From CAIZQW01 sp942493055 (GTDB lineage: Bacteria; Verrucomicrobiota; Kiritimatiellia; RFP12; UBA1067): DNA of 64,000 nt. Of the stretch, positions 51,355-60,443 are shown one piece after another. The stretch covers positions 5,704,001 to 5,768,000 of the forward strand of contig OW818680.1 of assembly GCA_942493055.1 (NCBI GenBank). Direction: 5' to 3'. The position numbers were made by a program, and so were the translations under genes. The first letter of the stretch is position 1. Each line of letters starts with the position of its first letter. The notes beneath the pieces were generated by a model. That model was given only the letters and a program-made list of their open reading frames with translations. It made no database searches and was not told the origin of the DNA.

Positions 51355-51707
51355 GGGGGCGACTGGTTTCGACGGGACAAGTGGAAACTTAGTGGCGCGT
51401 CGAGGATGATTGTTGGCCTCGTAAAACATCAATCAAAACAATAACTGCGAACGATAACTTCGCTCTCGCGGCTTAATTTAAGCCCGACGCTGAACCGCCG
51501 ATATCTGCTGAGCGGGGATGCGATGACTAGCAGGTCCTGCCGGGGGTCGTGTGACCGGACGCCCGTGCTTGACGAATCGTGGATACTGGTCTATAGGTGA
51601 GCCTGTCTGTCGGCATTCCTATAGACGAGACTTAATGGCAGAACACACGCGTAGAAACTGAGGCTACACTGTTTCGGACGGGAGTTCGACTCTCCCCGCC
51701 TCCACCA
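51355..51707 (+). ncRNA. ssrA: tmRNA
   Basis: 353 bases. The acceptor stem GGGGGCG pairs with CGCCTCC; GACTGGTTTCGACGGG is the conserved 5' segment and GGGAGTTCGACTCTCCC the T arm; CCA is encoded. The tag frame runs 51447-51476 and reads ANDNFALAA then stop, close to the common ANDENYALAA tag. It rescues stalled ribosomes with SmpB and marks proteins for proteolysis. Confidence 0.97.
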
Positions 51708-51714
51708 GTCTTCA

Positions 51715-51742
51715 TCCCCAACCCGCAACTGCGGGTTGGGGA
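51715..51742 (+). terminator. Rho-independent terminator of ssrA
   Basis: TCCCCAACCCGCA and TGCGGGTTGGGGA make a 13-base stem with a tiny loop, followed by TTTTT. It starts 8 bases after the CCA end of tmRNA. Confidence 0.95.
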
Positions 51743-51838
51743 TTTTTGCTTTGTCAGGCCATTGGAGAAAGAACGTTGAAAATCGGAATTGCGTTTTTCA
51801 ACCATTTTTGACAAACTGCCAGAAAAAGGAAAAAGACC

Positions 51839-53656
51839 ATGGCTGAACAAGAATCCTATTATGCCCGCTTTTCTTCGGAAACACCGATTCGGCTGACGCT
51901 GCGCGCGATCCTGACAGGCATGACGCTTGGCGGTGTGCTGGCGCTCTGCAATATTTATATCGGCTTGAAAGTGGGCTGGGGCATGGGTGTTTCAGTCACT
52001 GCCGCGCTGATGGGGTTTGGCTTCTGGAAGGTGGTGCGCCTGATCTTTGGCGGAACCGAATTCTCGATTTATGAAAATAATATGAATCACACGGCGGCCT
52101 CTTCTGCTGCGGCCATCTCGTCAGCCGGACTCGTGGCGCCGATTCCCGCGCTGACGATCTTGACCGGACAGACCCTGAGTTGGGGCGCATTGGTCATTTG
52201 GCTCTTTTCGGTCTGCCTGGTCGGCATTCTGGTCGCGGTCGGGCTGCGCAAGCAGATGATCGAGGTGGATAAGCTGCCCTTCCCGGGGGGCGTGGCAACC
52301 GGGAAGACGCTGGAGGAGATTTATGCCAAGGGAAACCAGGCTGCGTCACGACTCTGGATGCTGATGGGCACAGCTTTGGCCGCTGCTGTCGTGAAGCTAA
52401 TCGAGCACTTCTATACGCTGAAACGCGTGGCCATGCCCTGGTCGCTGGCTGCCCGTCCGGAGGGGGCTTTGGCAAAGAGCGGCGTATCGGGGCTGACAGG
52501 GGCCAACCTGGGTTTTAGTTTTGAGCCGACCTTGATGATGTACGGTGTCGGGATGCTGGTCGGACCGCGCGTAGGGGCCTCGCTCTTTCTGGGGTCGATG
52601 GCCGCCTGGTTCTGGCTTGCACCGCTGGCCTTAAACAGTGGCTGGGTCCCGCCTGGGCCCCGTGGCGCAGACCAGCTCTGGTATGTGGCAGGGCTCAAGT
52701 GGCTGCTCTGGCCGGGCGTCTCGCTCATGGTCTTTTCCGCGCTGACCTCCTTTGCCTTTTCCTGGCGCTCGGTCCTGGCTGCTTTCTCTCCCGGGAAATC
52801 AGCGAAGGAGGTGGTGGCGAAAGATGAGGTGATTATGCCTCGAAAATATTTCATGCTGGCCCTGTTGGTTGTGACTGTGTTGTCGGTCACGCTTCAGGTG
52901 CTCTTCTTCAATATTGCGGCGTGGGTTGCGACACTGGGTGTATTGATGACTTTCGTTCTTGCCTTGGTCGCCACGCGTGTTTCCGGCGAGGCCAATATCA
53001 CGCCGGTGGGCGCGATGGGCAAGGTGACGCAACTCATTTTTGCGGTTCTGGCTCCGGCCCAGCCAGCCGCGAACTTGATGTCCGCCTGCGTGACCGGAGG
53101 CGCCGCGAGTCAATGCGCGGACATGATGCACGACCTCAAGACAGGCACCATGATCGGTACGCCGCCGCGCCTCTTGGTGATTGCCCAGACGTTTGGCGCG
53201 CTGGCGGGTGCGCTGATCGGCTCAGCCGGTTATCTGATTCTCATCAAGAATCCGGCCACGGAATTGCTCACGGAACAGTGGCCGGCCCCGAGCGTGGCGG
53301 CATGGAAGGCTGTCGCTGAACTGTTTATGACAGGCTTAAAGGCGTTGCCCCAAGGGGCTGTCGCAGGCATGTGGATTGGCGGAATCGCAGGTATTGTATT
53401 GGCGGTATTAGAAAAGGTGCTGCCGAAAAAATATCGCACATGGGTGCCGAGCCCGACGAGCGTGGGTTTGGGGTTCGTCATTCCGGCCTTCAATGGCATT
53501 TCGATCTTTATTGGTGCCACGCTCGCGACTCTTTTGGAAAAGGTCGTGCCCAGTTGGTCTTCGCGCTTTCTCATCATCTGCGCCTCCGGCATCATCGCCG
53601 GCGAGAGCCTTTCGGGGGTTGCGCTTGCCATCATGCGCATCGTGAGCGGACAGTAG
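51839..53656 (+). CDS. OPT-family oligopeptide transporter
   Basis: 605 residues, highly hydrophobic, with about 14-16 membrane segments. ALCNIYIGLKVGWGMGVSV near the start and NNMNHTAASSAAAISSAG are OPT family blocks, and LPFPGGVATGKTLEEI is another. OPT carriers import peptides or metal-chelate complexes driven by protons. AAAAGGAAAAAGACC precedes the start. It is monocistronic. The substrate is unknown. Confidence 0.92.
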   Translation: MAEQESYYARFSSETPIRLTLRAILTGMTLGGVLALCNIYIGLKVGWGMGVSVTAALMGFGFWKVVRLIFGGTEFSIYENNMNHTAASSAAAISSAGLVAPIPALTILTGQTLSWGALVIWLFSVCLVGILVAVGLRKQMIEVDKLPFPGGVATGKTLEEIYAKGNQAASRLWMLMGTALAAAVVKLIEHFYTLKRVAMPWSLAARPEGALAKSGVSGLTGANLGFSFEPTLMMYGVGMLVGPRVGASLFLGSMAAWFWLAPLALNSGWVPPGPRGADQLWYVAGLKWLLWPGVSLMVFSALTSFAFSWRSVLAAFSPGKSAKEVVAKDEVIMPRKYFMLALLVVTVLSVTLQVLFFNIAAWVATLGVLMTFVLALVATRVSGEANITPVGAMGKVTQLIFAVLAPAQPAANLMSACVTGGAASQCADMMHDLKTGTMIGTPPRLLVIAQTFGALAGALIGSAGYLILIKNPATELLTEQWPAPSVAAWKAVAELFMTGLKALPQGAVAGMWIGGIAGIVLAVLEKVLPKKYRTWVPSPTSVGLGFVIPAFNGISIFIGATLATLLEKVVPSWSSRFLIICASGIIAGESLSGVALAIMRIVSGQ

Positions 53657-53860
53657 GGGGGGGGGGGGGAGGGAATATTGGAATGGTGGAATACTGGAAG
53701 CAGACAACCTCGGGAGGGACGGCGGACCGCCCTCCCCAGCCGGAAGCGGCGCAGGCCTCTGCGCCAGTCGCACAGCGTGCGACCCTCCCGGAGCCAGTAT
53801 TCGTCTTTCCCCGTCATTCCATCATTCCCATATTCCAATATTCCAGGTGAAGTTTTGACA
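53656..53860. repeat. Dispersed repeat R4, copy 1, beginning with G14
   Basis: A run of 14 G (53656-53669) starts in the OPT stop codon. Then come GGAATATTGGAATGGTGGAA, GGAAGCAGACAACCTCGGG, GCGCAGGCCTCTGCGCCAGT and CGCACAGCGTGCGACCCTCC, ending in ATTCCCATATTCCAATATTCC. The same parts in the same order recur at 54748-54945 on the other side of the next gene. Confidence 0.75.
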
Positions 53861-53864
53861 CGCC

Positions 53865-54728
53865 TTATTGCGCGAGAGTCTTCAGTTTGTCGGCGGACCA
53901 GCGGCCTTTGTGGACGTAAATGCGGTAGCGGAGGGAGAAGCTGTCGCCAGCCTTTAACTCCTTCGGGTTTTTGTAGAGGACCGCATCGTTGAAAAAGAAG
54001 AACCTGTTTGGCGTCGGCTGGCAGATCAGATACCAGGTTCCCTCTGCGACCATGGCCATGCCGCAATCCTGTCCATCGATGGTTCCGCCCATCTCTGCGG
54101 CCTTCGCGTCCACATGCGCCTTGCCGCCCTTGAGTTCCGCTAGCCCTTGTGCGGTCAGGGGTTGCATGTTGGTGAACGACTGGTTCAAACGCGCGGACAT
54201 GCCTCCGTAACCGCCCCACGGCATATAGCGGTCGAGCTTGGCATCGGCAGTTGCGGTGAAGGTCATGGCCCAGTCAAGGGTATAGCCGCCCTCTTTGTCT
54301 GGTGTGGAGATGCTGATGGTCCGGGCCTCTTTAAGCACGTCGCCGTATTGGATGGCGAACTGGATTGTTGCGGAGCCGTCCTCTTTTGTCTGGATGGCGG
54401 GTTTAGTCCAGGCTGTCTTGCCCTCTGACTTGCCGTTCTTCTCCTCCCAGTAGTTGAGGCCGTTGATGAACTTCCAGGAGAACCAGAGTCCATGATGCCA
54501 GACATGATCTTTGGGTTTCGTGCAGACGAGATTCGGGCCTGCGACAGGGCCGAGTATTGAGAAATGGGGCTTTGTATCGTTTGTCTGGGAGTAGTTCAGG
54601 CGCCAGACATCCTTGCCATCGAGCTGATACGCAAGCGAATCATCGTTTTTGTCCCATGCGGCGTGGCAGAGGGATGCGGTGAGCAGAAGTATGAGCGAAC
54701 CTATAAGTGTATGTGCACGTGTAGTCAT
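53865..54728 (-). CDS. Secreted PmoA-like protein (DUF6807)
   Basis: 287 residues with a signal peptide (SLILLLTASLCHA). ILGPVAGPNLVCTKPKDHVW then HHGLWFSW is the histidine-rich block of this family, and PWGGYGGMSARL is another. The fold is related to galactose-mutarotase-like beta-sandwich proteins; despite the name there is no evidence of methane oxidation. Such proteins are common beside Gfo/Idh oxidoreductases in PVC bacteria, as here. A direct repeat flanks the gene on both sides. Confidence 0.8.
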   Translation of the reverse strand: MTTRAHTLIGSLILLLTASLCHAAWDKNDDSLAYQLDGKDVWRLNYSQTNDTKPHFSILGPVAGPNLVCTKPKDHVWHHGLWFSWKFINGLNYWEEKNGKSEGKTAWTKPAIQTKEDGSATIQFAIQYGDVLKEARTISISTPDKEGGYTLDWAMTFTATADAKLDRYMPWGGYGGMSARLNQSFTNMQPLTAQGLAELKGGKAHVDAKAAEMGGTIDGQDCGMAMVAEGTWYLICQPTPNRFFFFNDAVLYKNPKELKAGDSFSLRYRIYVHKGRWSADKLKTLAQ

Positions 54729-54747
54729 GTTATGTTCCTTTGAGAGA

Positions 54748-54945
54748 TGGAATTATGGAATAGTGGAATCTTGGAATATCCACCTACGCCAAGGCTCCGG
54801 CGGACAAGACCGCGGACAGGCTGGAAGCAGACACCCCTCGGGAGTGGCGCAGGCCTCTGCGCCAGTCGCACAGCGTGCGACCCTCCCAGAAGCAGTATTC
54901 AGTTCCCCCATCATTCCAATATTCCCATATTCCATCATTCCAGTT
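54748..54945. repeat. Dispersed repeat R4, copy 2
   Basis: GGAATTATGGAATAGTGGAA, GGAAGCAGACACCCCTCGGG, GGCGCAGGCCTCTGCGCCAG and TCGCACAGCGTGCGACCCTC, then ATTCCAATATTCCCATATTCC. Shared order with copy 1, plus an inserted CCTACGCCAAGGCTCCGGCG and GACAAGACCGCGGACAGG stretch also found near 15990-16035. Confidence 0.75.
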
Positions 54946-54956
54946 TAGGTTAACCC

Positions 54957-56330
54957 TCAGGCTTCGATCTTCCATGGGGCGCGGGGTGTTTTAGAAAGCA
55001 GCAGTTGCGCCTCGTTGTCGGCAACTATTTTTTCAGACTTGGGGTCCCACTTGATTTCGCGTCCGGTGCGGACAGCCATGTCGGATAAGTGGCAGATGAC
55101 ATCGCCGTTAATGGCAGACTCGATCGGGTTGATGGTGGGCTTGCGCGTCTTGACGCAATCGATGAAGTTGCCCCATTGATTCTTGCTCTCATAGAGCTTC
55201 TTTGCGCTGGGGCCGAGATCAAAGGTCTTCCAGGCCTTCCACTCCTTCTCGCTCGCATAGACGGCTGCGCGGTCAACGCTGATCCAACCTTTTTCGCCGA
55301 AGAAGGTTGTGCCATGGTCACAATAGGGGCGGTACTTCTCGATGACGGGCTTGGCCGTGAAGGCATCCATGAAGTGCATCTCGATTCCGTTTTCGTAGGT
55401 GCACTGGACATCCCATGTGGCCAGCGTGTCAAAAAGGCCGAAGATGTCCGGGAGGCGTCCTGTGCCTTTGTAGCTGACGGGCGCGGAGTGGTCCATGCCT
55501 AAAGCCCACTGTGCGATGTCAACCGCATGAATGCCCCAGCCAGCGATGAACCCCAGTGCATAATCAGAACTGTGGAATATTGCGTGATTCATGGCGCGTA
55601 CAGCAGTAAAGGGTTTAGCAGGGGCTGGACCGAGGAACATGTTGTAATCCAGCTCTGCTGGCACAGGCGCACCGTTGAGTCCATCCACATGGAGTTTGCG
55701 AAGCTTGCTGCCTTCATTGAAAATTCCGCCGACGTCACTGGCCATTCCATGTGTCCATGCTTCGACGCGTTGGACTTTGCCGATCACGCCATTGCTGACC
55801 ATCTCGCACGCTTTTCGAAAGTGAGCACTTGAGCGTTGCCAAGTGCCATGCTGGAAGATGCGTTTGCGGTCATTGATCTCCTTGCGCAGCACATACGCCC
55901 AGTCAAGCGAGATGCCGAGCGGCTTTTCGACATACATGTCCTTGCCTGCGCGTGCGGCGGCAAGCGCGATCGGGATGTGCCAGTAATCGCCTGTGGCAAT
56001 TTCAACGCAGTCCAGGTCGTTGCGGGCGACGAGTTCCCGGAAATCGCCAACTGCGGCGCATCCAGTGGTCTTATAGTGGTCATCCACCCGCTTTGCGGTT
56101 TTCTCACGTCTGCTCTTGAACACGTCGCAGGCCGCAATGACCTGCGCGTCGGGATTTGCCAATACATTGCCGAGTCCGCCATTGCCCATGCTCCCGCTGC
56201 CAATGAGCGCGAAGGTCACACGGTTGGAGGGGGTCGGTTTGCCATCCTGTGCGCGTAAAATGCCAGCAGGAATGAAGGTTGGCGCAGCGCCTGCTGCGAT
56301 GACGGATTTCAAGAAGTGTCTACGATTCAT
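54957..56330 (-). CDS. Tat-exported Gfo/Idh/MocA-family oxidoreductase
   Basis: 457 residues from 56330, with AAGGAAATAGCC upstream. A twin-arginine signal (MNRRHFLKSVIAAGAAPTF) is followed by ALIGSGSMGNGGLG at the NAD site. EKPLGISLDWAYVLRKEIND has the EKP block of sugar oxidoreductases, and GWGIHAVDIAQWAL the domain with the conserved histidine. It lies 2 bases after the sugar epimerase gene, so both belong to one operon. Sugar substrate unknown. Confidence 0.85.
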   Translation of the reverse strand: MNRRHFLKSVIAAGAAPTFIPAGILRAQDGKPTPSNRVTFALIGSGSMGNGGLGNVLANPDAQVIAACDVFKSRREKTAKRVDDHYKTTGCAAVGDFRELVARNDLDCVEIATGDYWHIPIALAAARAGKDMYVEKPLGISLDWAYVLRKEINDRKRIFQHGTWQRSSAHFRKACEMVSNGVIGKVQRVEAWTHGMASDVGGIFNEGSKLRKLHVDGLNGAPVPAELDYNMFLGPAPAKPFTAVRAMNHAIFHSSDYALGFIAGWGIHAVDIAQWALGMDHSAPVSYKGTGRLPDIFGLFDTLATWDVQCTYENGIEMHFMDAFTAKPVIEKYRPYCDHGTTFFGEKGWISVDRAAVYASEKEWKAWKTFDLGPSAKKLYESKNQWGNFIDCVKTRKPTINPIESAINGDVICHLSDMAVRTGREIKWDPKSEKIVADNEAQLLLSKTPRAPWKIEA

Positions 56331-56332
56331 GG

Positions 56333-57166
56333 CTATTTCCTTAGCAATTTTGTCAGGAAGGTCAGGCTTCTGTTGCCCTGGTCGATCGTGCCGCATTCAA
56401 CACTGAGGAAGATTTCGCGGTCGAGGGGTTTGAGAATGCGCAAAATGTGTTCCCAGTCGATAACGCCTTCGCCGCAGGCACAGCCGACGGGTGTGCCGGT
56501 GACTTTGCCTCGCTCTTCTTTCACTTGGCTCATGGAGATATCCTTGGCGTGGACGTGATAGACGTGGTCACGGACTGCTTCAAGTCCCTTGTACGGATCT
56601 TCCACGCCTGCGAGGTAGGAGTTGCCGGTGTCCCAGTTGATGTGTATCCACGGGGACTTCACCAGGTTGACAATCTTTAAGAGTCCTCGGGCCGTCTTGG
56701 TATAAACGCCATGCGGTTCAATGCAGATCGTGACCTTGTGGCGCGCGGCGACTTGGGATGCACGCAGGAGTGTATATTTCATCATCTCATGTGCGAAGTC
56801 ATCATTCATCCATTCAGGCTTGATCATCTCATCGGTATTGACGAAACGGGCGCCGCAGGCATCAGCCAATTCGATGGCGCGTGTGAGGCGCGGTATGGCT
56901 GCTTCGGGCTTCATCAATGGGCTATGCGCGCTCAAGCTGGCGACCTTTACGCCATATTTATCACAGATCTCTTTCATCAGGAGATTGTCGTTCTCCATGG
57001 AATAGGAGTGGAAGTAGTTGACTTCGCTGAGCAGTTCCCATCCGGTATGCACCATGGGTTCGACATACTTGTACCCTAAATCAGAAGCGATCTGAACGCC
57101 TGCCTCGAAACTCTTGTCTGAGCTTCTGACAAACTCCATGTTGATTGCAATCTTGAATTTTGCCAT
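56333..57166 (-). CDS. Sugar phosphate isomerase/epimerase-like TIM barrel protein
   Basis: 277 residues of AP-endonuclease-2/xylose-isomerase-like fold. EPMVHTGWELLS near residue 36, EPHGVYTKTARGLL, IHINWDTGNSYL and YHVHAKDIS supply the metal-binding Glu, Asp and His positions. Such proteins are often paired with Gfo/Idh oxidoreductases in sugar or inositol catabolism, as here. GGGAGGA precedes the start. No signal peptide, so cytosolic. Confidence 0.85.
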   Translation of the reverse strand: MAKFKIAINMEFVRSSDKSFEAGVQIASDLGYKYVEPMVHTGWELLSEVNYFHSYSMENDNLLMKEICDKYGVKVASLSAHSPLMKPEAAIPRLTRAIELADACGARFVNTDEMIKPEWMNDDFAHEMMKYTLLRASQVAARHKVTICIEPHGVYTKTARGLLKIVNLVKSPWIHINWDTGNSYLAGVEDPYKGLEAVRDHVYHVHAKDISMSQVKEERGKVTGTPVGCACGEGVIDWEHILRILKPLDREIFLSVECGTIDQGNRSLTFLTKLLRK

Positions 57167-57331
57167 GATGAAGTCCTCCCTTTATTGATACGTAATTACT
57201 TTATCACAATTGGGGAAAGTATAGTATATGAAAATTCTTCATGAAAGAATTTGATATGTGAGGGCAGCTTAAATGGAGCGGCTTGTGGGGGTTTTGTAAC
57301 TGGAAACTTGAAACTTGGTGGACGGCTGTCA

Positions 57332-57440
57332 TTTTGGAGTGCGGTGGCAAGCGGTATTCCGCGCGACACCGCTTTTGCGAGACCAAGAAAAGCGGTGCCG
57401 CGCTCGTCTTCCGACGCTGCTTGTCACCGCACTCCAAAAA
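57332..57440. repeat. GC-rich palindromic repeat, family R1, copy 3
   Basis: TTTTGGAGTGCGGTGGCAAG at the left is answered by TTGTCACCGCACTCCAAAA at the right, and the core ACCGCTTTTGCG faces GAAAAGCGGTGCCGCG. It fills much of the gap between the epimerase and sulfatase genes; the rest of 57167-57547 holds nothing else clear. Confidence 0.85.
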
Positions 57441-57547
57441 GATCTCGCCATCTATTGTGCTTTTTCCTGTTTTAGGTTTGTGATTTGAAGACGTAGGCAT
57501 TATTATGAATGGCTTAAGTTCAAATCCCCAAGAGAATGGAGTGAATC

Positions 57548-58939
57548 ATGAGACAATGGATGCTGTTCCTGAATGTGCTGCTGACGTTATCGCTGATGGC
57601 CGAGAAGAGGCCGAATATATTGGTGATGGTGAGCGATGACCATGGGTATGCTGATGTCGGTGTTCAGGGGGGCAAGGATGTGCCGACGCCCCATCTGGAT
57701 GCGCTTGCGAAGTCAGGCATGCGTTGCACAAGCGGGTATATCTCACATCCGTTCTGCTCTCCGTCGCGCGCAGGGCTGTTGACCGGCCGTCAGCAGCAGC
57801 GGTTCGGACACGAGTGCAATCCGGTCTATGACCCACTCGATGACAAGGAGGGCTTGCCCATGACGGAACGGTTGCTGCCTCAATTCATGAAGGAGGGCGG
57901 CTATCGCACGGGATGGGTGGGGAAGTGGCATTTGGGGTCTGCCCCTCAGTTCGTGCCCTGGAAGCGCGGCTTTGACGAATGCTTTGGTTTTATTGGGGGC
58001 GGTCATGCCTATAAGGATTGGACGCCGACAGGACGCCAATACACGCTGGCCCTGACCCGTAACGGCGAGCCGGTCCCTGGGGTTGAGAACGAGCATCTGA
58101 CAGGGGTGCTTGGACGTGAGAGCGCGGCCTTCATCACGCGCAATAAGGAGAACCCCTGGTTTCTCTACGTGGCCTTTAATGCGCCGCACACCCCGCACCA
58201 GCCGACCATGGAGCGCGAGAAGCAGTTTGAAGCGGTGACGGAGGTGAATCGCCGGCGTTATCTGGCGCAAGTCAGTTTGATGGATGATGCGATTGGAAAG
58301 GTGATGGACGCACTGGCGGCAAGCGGACAGCAGGAGAATACGTTGGTCTTCTTCTTTTCGGACAACGGGGGCGCTGTTCATAATGCAGCCTCGAACGGAG
58401 TGTTGCGTGCGGGGAAGGGATCGGTCTACGAAGGCGGTATCCGTGTGCCCTTCCTGGTGAGCTGGCCTGGCAAGCTGCCTGCAGGAAAGCGCTATGACCA
58501 GCCGGTTTCATCCTTGGATGTCTTTGCAACCTCCTTGGGGTGTGCGGGCGTTCCCATGCCGACAGACAAGATCTATGACAGTGTGAATCTCATTCCCTTC
58601 TTGGCCGGGGAGAGCAAGGCGTCTCCGCACAAAACCATCTTTTGGCGTTTGCAGGGTAAAAGGGGCGGTATGGCGCTTCGCGAGGGGAAATGGAAATTGG
58701 TCAAGCCGACGGAAGGGGATGTGGAGTTATATGATGTGGTTACAGACATTGGAGAAACCACGGATGTGGCAAAGGCGAATCCCGAAATAACTGCCCAGCT
58801 ATCAAAAAACCTTGAAGAACGGAACAAGCAGATGATCGATCCTGTCTTTCTTGGCTCGTCCGTCAAGAATGAGGACTGGGGCCCGGGCGGCATCAACCAG
58901 AAAAATAATCCGAAGCCAAAAGCGAAGGCAAAGAAATAA
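57548..58939 (+). CDS. Secreted sulfatase (arylsulfatase type)
   Basis: 463 residues with a signal-like leader (MLFLNVLLTLSLMA). VSDDHGYADVGVQG is the metal site and CSPSR (C70) the formylglycine site. GKWHLGSAPQF, FFFSDNGGAVHNA and a Lys/Pro-rich end follow. It removes sulfate from glycans. It is the third sulfatase in the window and stands alone, flanked by two R1 repeats. TGGAG precedes the start. Confidence 0.92.
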   Translation: MRQWMLFLNVLLTLSLMAEKRPNILVMVSDDHGYADVGVQGGKDVPTPHLDALAKSGMRCTSGYISHPFCSPSRAGLLTGRQQQRFGHECNPVYDPLDDKEGLPMTERLLPQFMKEGGYRTGWVGKWHLGSAPQFVPWKRGFDECFGFIGGGHAYKDWTPTGRQYTLALTRNGEPVPGVENEHLTGVLGRESAAFITRNKENPWFLYVAFNAPHTPHQPTMEREKQFEAVTEVNRRRYLAQVSLMDDAIGKVMDALAASGQQENTLVFFFSDNGGAVHNAASNGVLRAGKGSVYEGGIRVPFLVSWPGKLPAGKRYDQPVSSLDVFATSLGCAGVPMPTDKIYDSVNLIPFLAGESKASPHKTIFWRLQGKRGGMALREGKWKLVKPTEGDVELYDVVTDIGETTDVAKANPEITAQLSKNLEERNKQMIDPVFLGSSVKNEDWGPGGINQKNNPKPKAKAKK

Positions 58940-59034
58940 TATGCCCCGTGGAGAAGTGTCAATAAGTCTTAGAAGTGTCAGTAAGTGTCAATAAGTTGGG
59001 AATCAGAGGCTAGCATCCGAATAGCGCGAGTATT

Positions 59035-59143
59035 TTTTGGAGTGCGGTGGCAAGCGGTATTCCGCGCGACACCGCTTTTGCGAAACCCAGAAAAGCGGTG
59101 CCGCGCGCGTCTGCCGACGCTGCTTGTCACCGCACTCCAAAAA
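59035..59143. repeat. GC-rich palindromic repeat, family R1, copy 4
   Basis: Nearly identical to 57332-57440: TTTTGGAGTGCGGTGGCAAG, ACCGCTTTTGCGAAACCCAG and GAAAAGCGGTGCCGCGCGCG, then GCTTGTCACCGCACTCCAAA. AAAAGATCTC follows both. The two copies stand on either side of the sulfatase gene in the same orientation. Confidence 0.88.
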
Positions 59144-59199
59144 GATCTCTCGATCTCATGTTTTTTGTGACATTTTGTGGGTTTTGTGGTTCCACCCAA

Positions 59200-60303
59200 T
59201 CAAGTTACAGTTTTGAACGTCCGACAGGCGTTTATGTAGGCTTCGATGTTAGCCCAGGGGACTTCGGGTTCGAGCATGTGGGTGGGGCAGCAGAAGAGTC
59301 CGCCTTTGGGGCCTGCGAGGGAGAGATTTCGTTGGACCTCGTCACGCACCTGTTCCGGGGTGCCGAGCGGCATGAGTTGCTGGGTGCCGAGGGTGCCATT
59401 GAAGGAGAGACGGTCGCCATACTTTGCATGAATTTCTTTAAAGTCCATGCACTCGGGCTGGACGGGGTTTAGGATGTCCACGCCGACGTCAATGAGGTCG
59501 TTGATAAAGGGCTCGATGAAGCCGCAGGAATGGTAGCTGATGAGGATGTCGGGATTGACTGCGCGGGCAGCCTGGATGACGCGTTGCAGGCGCGGTTTGA
59601 GCCATTCTTGGTACATGGATGTGGACATCATGATGGTGTGTTGCATGCCGATATCATCCCCGAGGCCAAGAATATCGACGCCCGCTTCCGCGAAGTGACG
59701 AGCCCTGAGGCAGGCAAGGTCGCACACCTTGTCCAGCAGATAGGCGGCCATGGGATCCTCGCACCCCATGTCGACGAAGAGATTATCCATGCTGCGGAGA
59801 TACCATGCTGTCTCCCAGATCGTGCACTCTGCCCAGACAAAGACGGCAAGGCCATCCGCATGGATCGCGTCGACTTTCGGCTTCAGGTATGAAAAGTCAA
59901 GATGTTCAAAATCCGGCCATGGATAATTGGCGAGGTCTTCGACGCGCGTAGCGTGTGTGAGCGGATGATGCATGCGCGTCATGTGATGTGCGCCGGGGGC
60001 TGCTTCATGGGCGACGCCCCAGCCATCAAACTTAACCTCATGGGTAAAGCCATTGGGGTAAAACCGGCTCCAATCCGTGGCCGCTCGATAGGGGATACGG
60101 AACACCTCATCAAAGTTCCACGCGAATCCTGGGTCATAGATGATGCGGTAGGGGGCTCCAAACTGCTTCAGATAATCGCCTTTTGCGTCCGGGTAGCGGC
60201 TGTTGAACTCTGCGACAAGCGAAGGGCACAAATGAAAGCCAATGGGTACGTCTTGATAGCCTTGGCGACGGTAAAGGCTTAATAGATTTTCACGAGGTGT
60301 CAT
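59200..60303 (-). CDS. URO-D/MtaA-type methyltransferase-like protein
   Basis: 367 residues of uroporphyrinogen decarboxylase fold. Family blocks are DVPIGFHLCPSLV, GVDILGLGDDIGMQ, SYHSCGFIEPFINDLIDVGV and LNPVQPECMD, then NGTLGTQQLMP. The HSCG and CCPTHM cysteines and histidines could hold the zinc site of corrinoid methyltransferases. In many PVC bacteria these proteins occur in large numbers near sugar genes, with unknown function. No corrinoid protein is near. Confidence 0.83.
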   Translation of the reverse strand: MTPRENLLSLYRRQGYQDVPIGFHLCPSLVAEFNSRYPDAKGDYLKQFGAPYRIIYDPGFAWNFDEVFRIPYRAATDWSRFYPNGFTHEVKFDGWGVAHEAAPGAHHMTRMHHPLTHATRVEDLANYPWPDFEHLDFSYLKPKVDAIHADGLAVFVWAECTIWETAWYLRSMDNLFVDMGCEDPMAAYLLDKVCDLACLRARHFAEAGVDILGLGDDIGMQHTIMMSTSMYQEWLKPRLQRVIQAARAVNPDILISYHSCGFIEPFINDLIDVGVDILNPVQPECMDFKEIHAKYGDRLSFNGTLGTQQLMPLGTPEQVRDEVQRNLSLAGPKGGLFCCPTHMLEPEVPWANIEAYINACRTFKTVT

Positions 60304-60380
60304 AACGAATCCTTTGTATGGCTATCATCGTATAGAAGTAGGGCCCCTTTAGCAATTCCAAAATTGAGTCCAAGCTAGTC

Positions 60381-60409
60381 TTGATAGCGGCGGCGATTTT
60401 CTGTACACT
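60381..60409 (+). promoter_or_regulatory. Sigma-70 promoter of the rnfABC operon
   Basis: TTGATA and TACACT are spaced by 17 bases, and the -10 box ends 34 bases before the rnfA start. It is one of the clearest promoters in the window. Confidence 0.75.
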
Positions 60410-60443
60410 GATACCTTCAAATTGGCGAAAAGGGAGCTATTGT

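Noticed and set aside
53865..54728. Methane monooxygenase (PmoA) gene
   Set aside because: The PmoA-like name is historical. The protein has a secreted beta-sandwich build and none of the membrane helices of PmoA.
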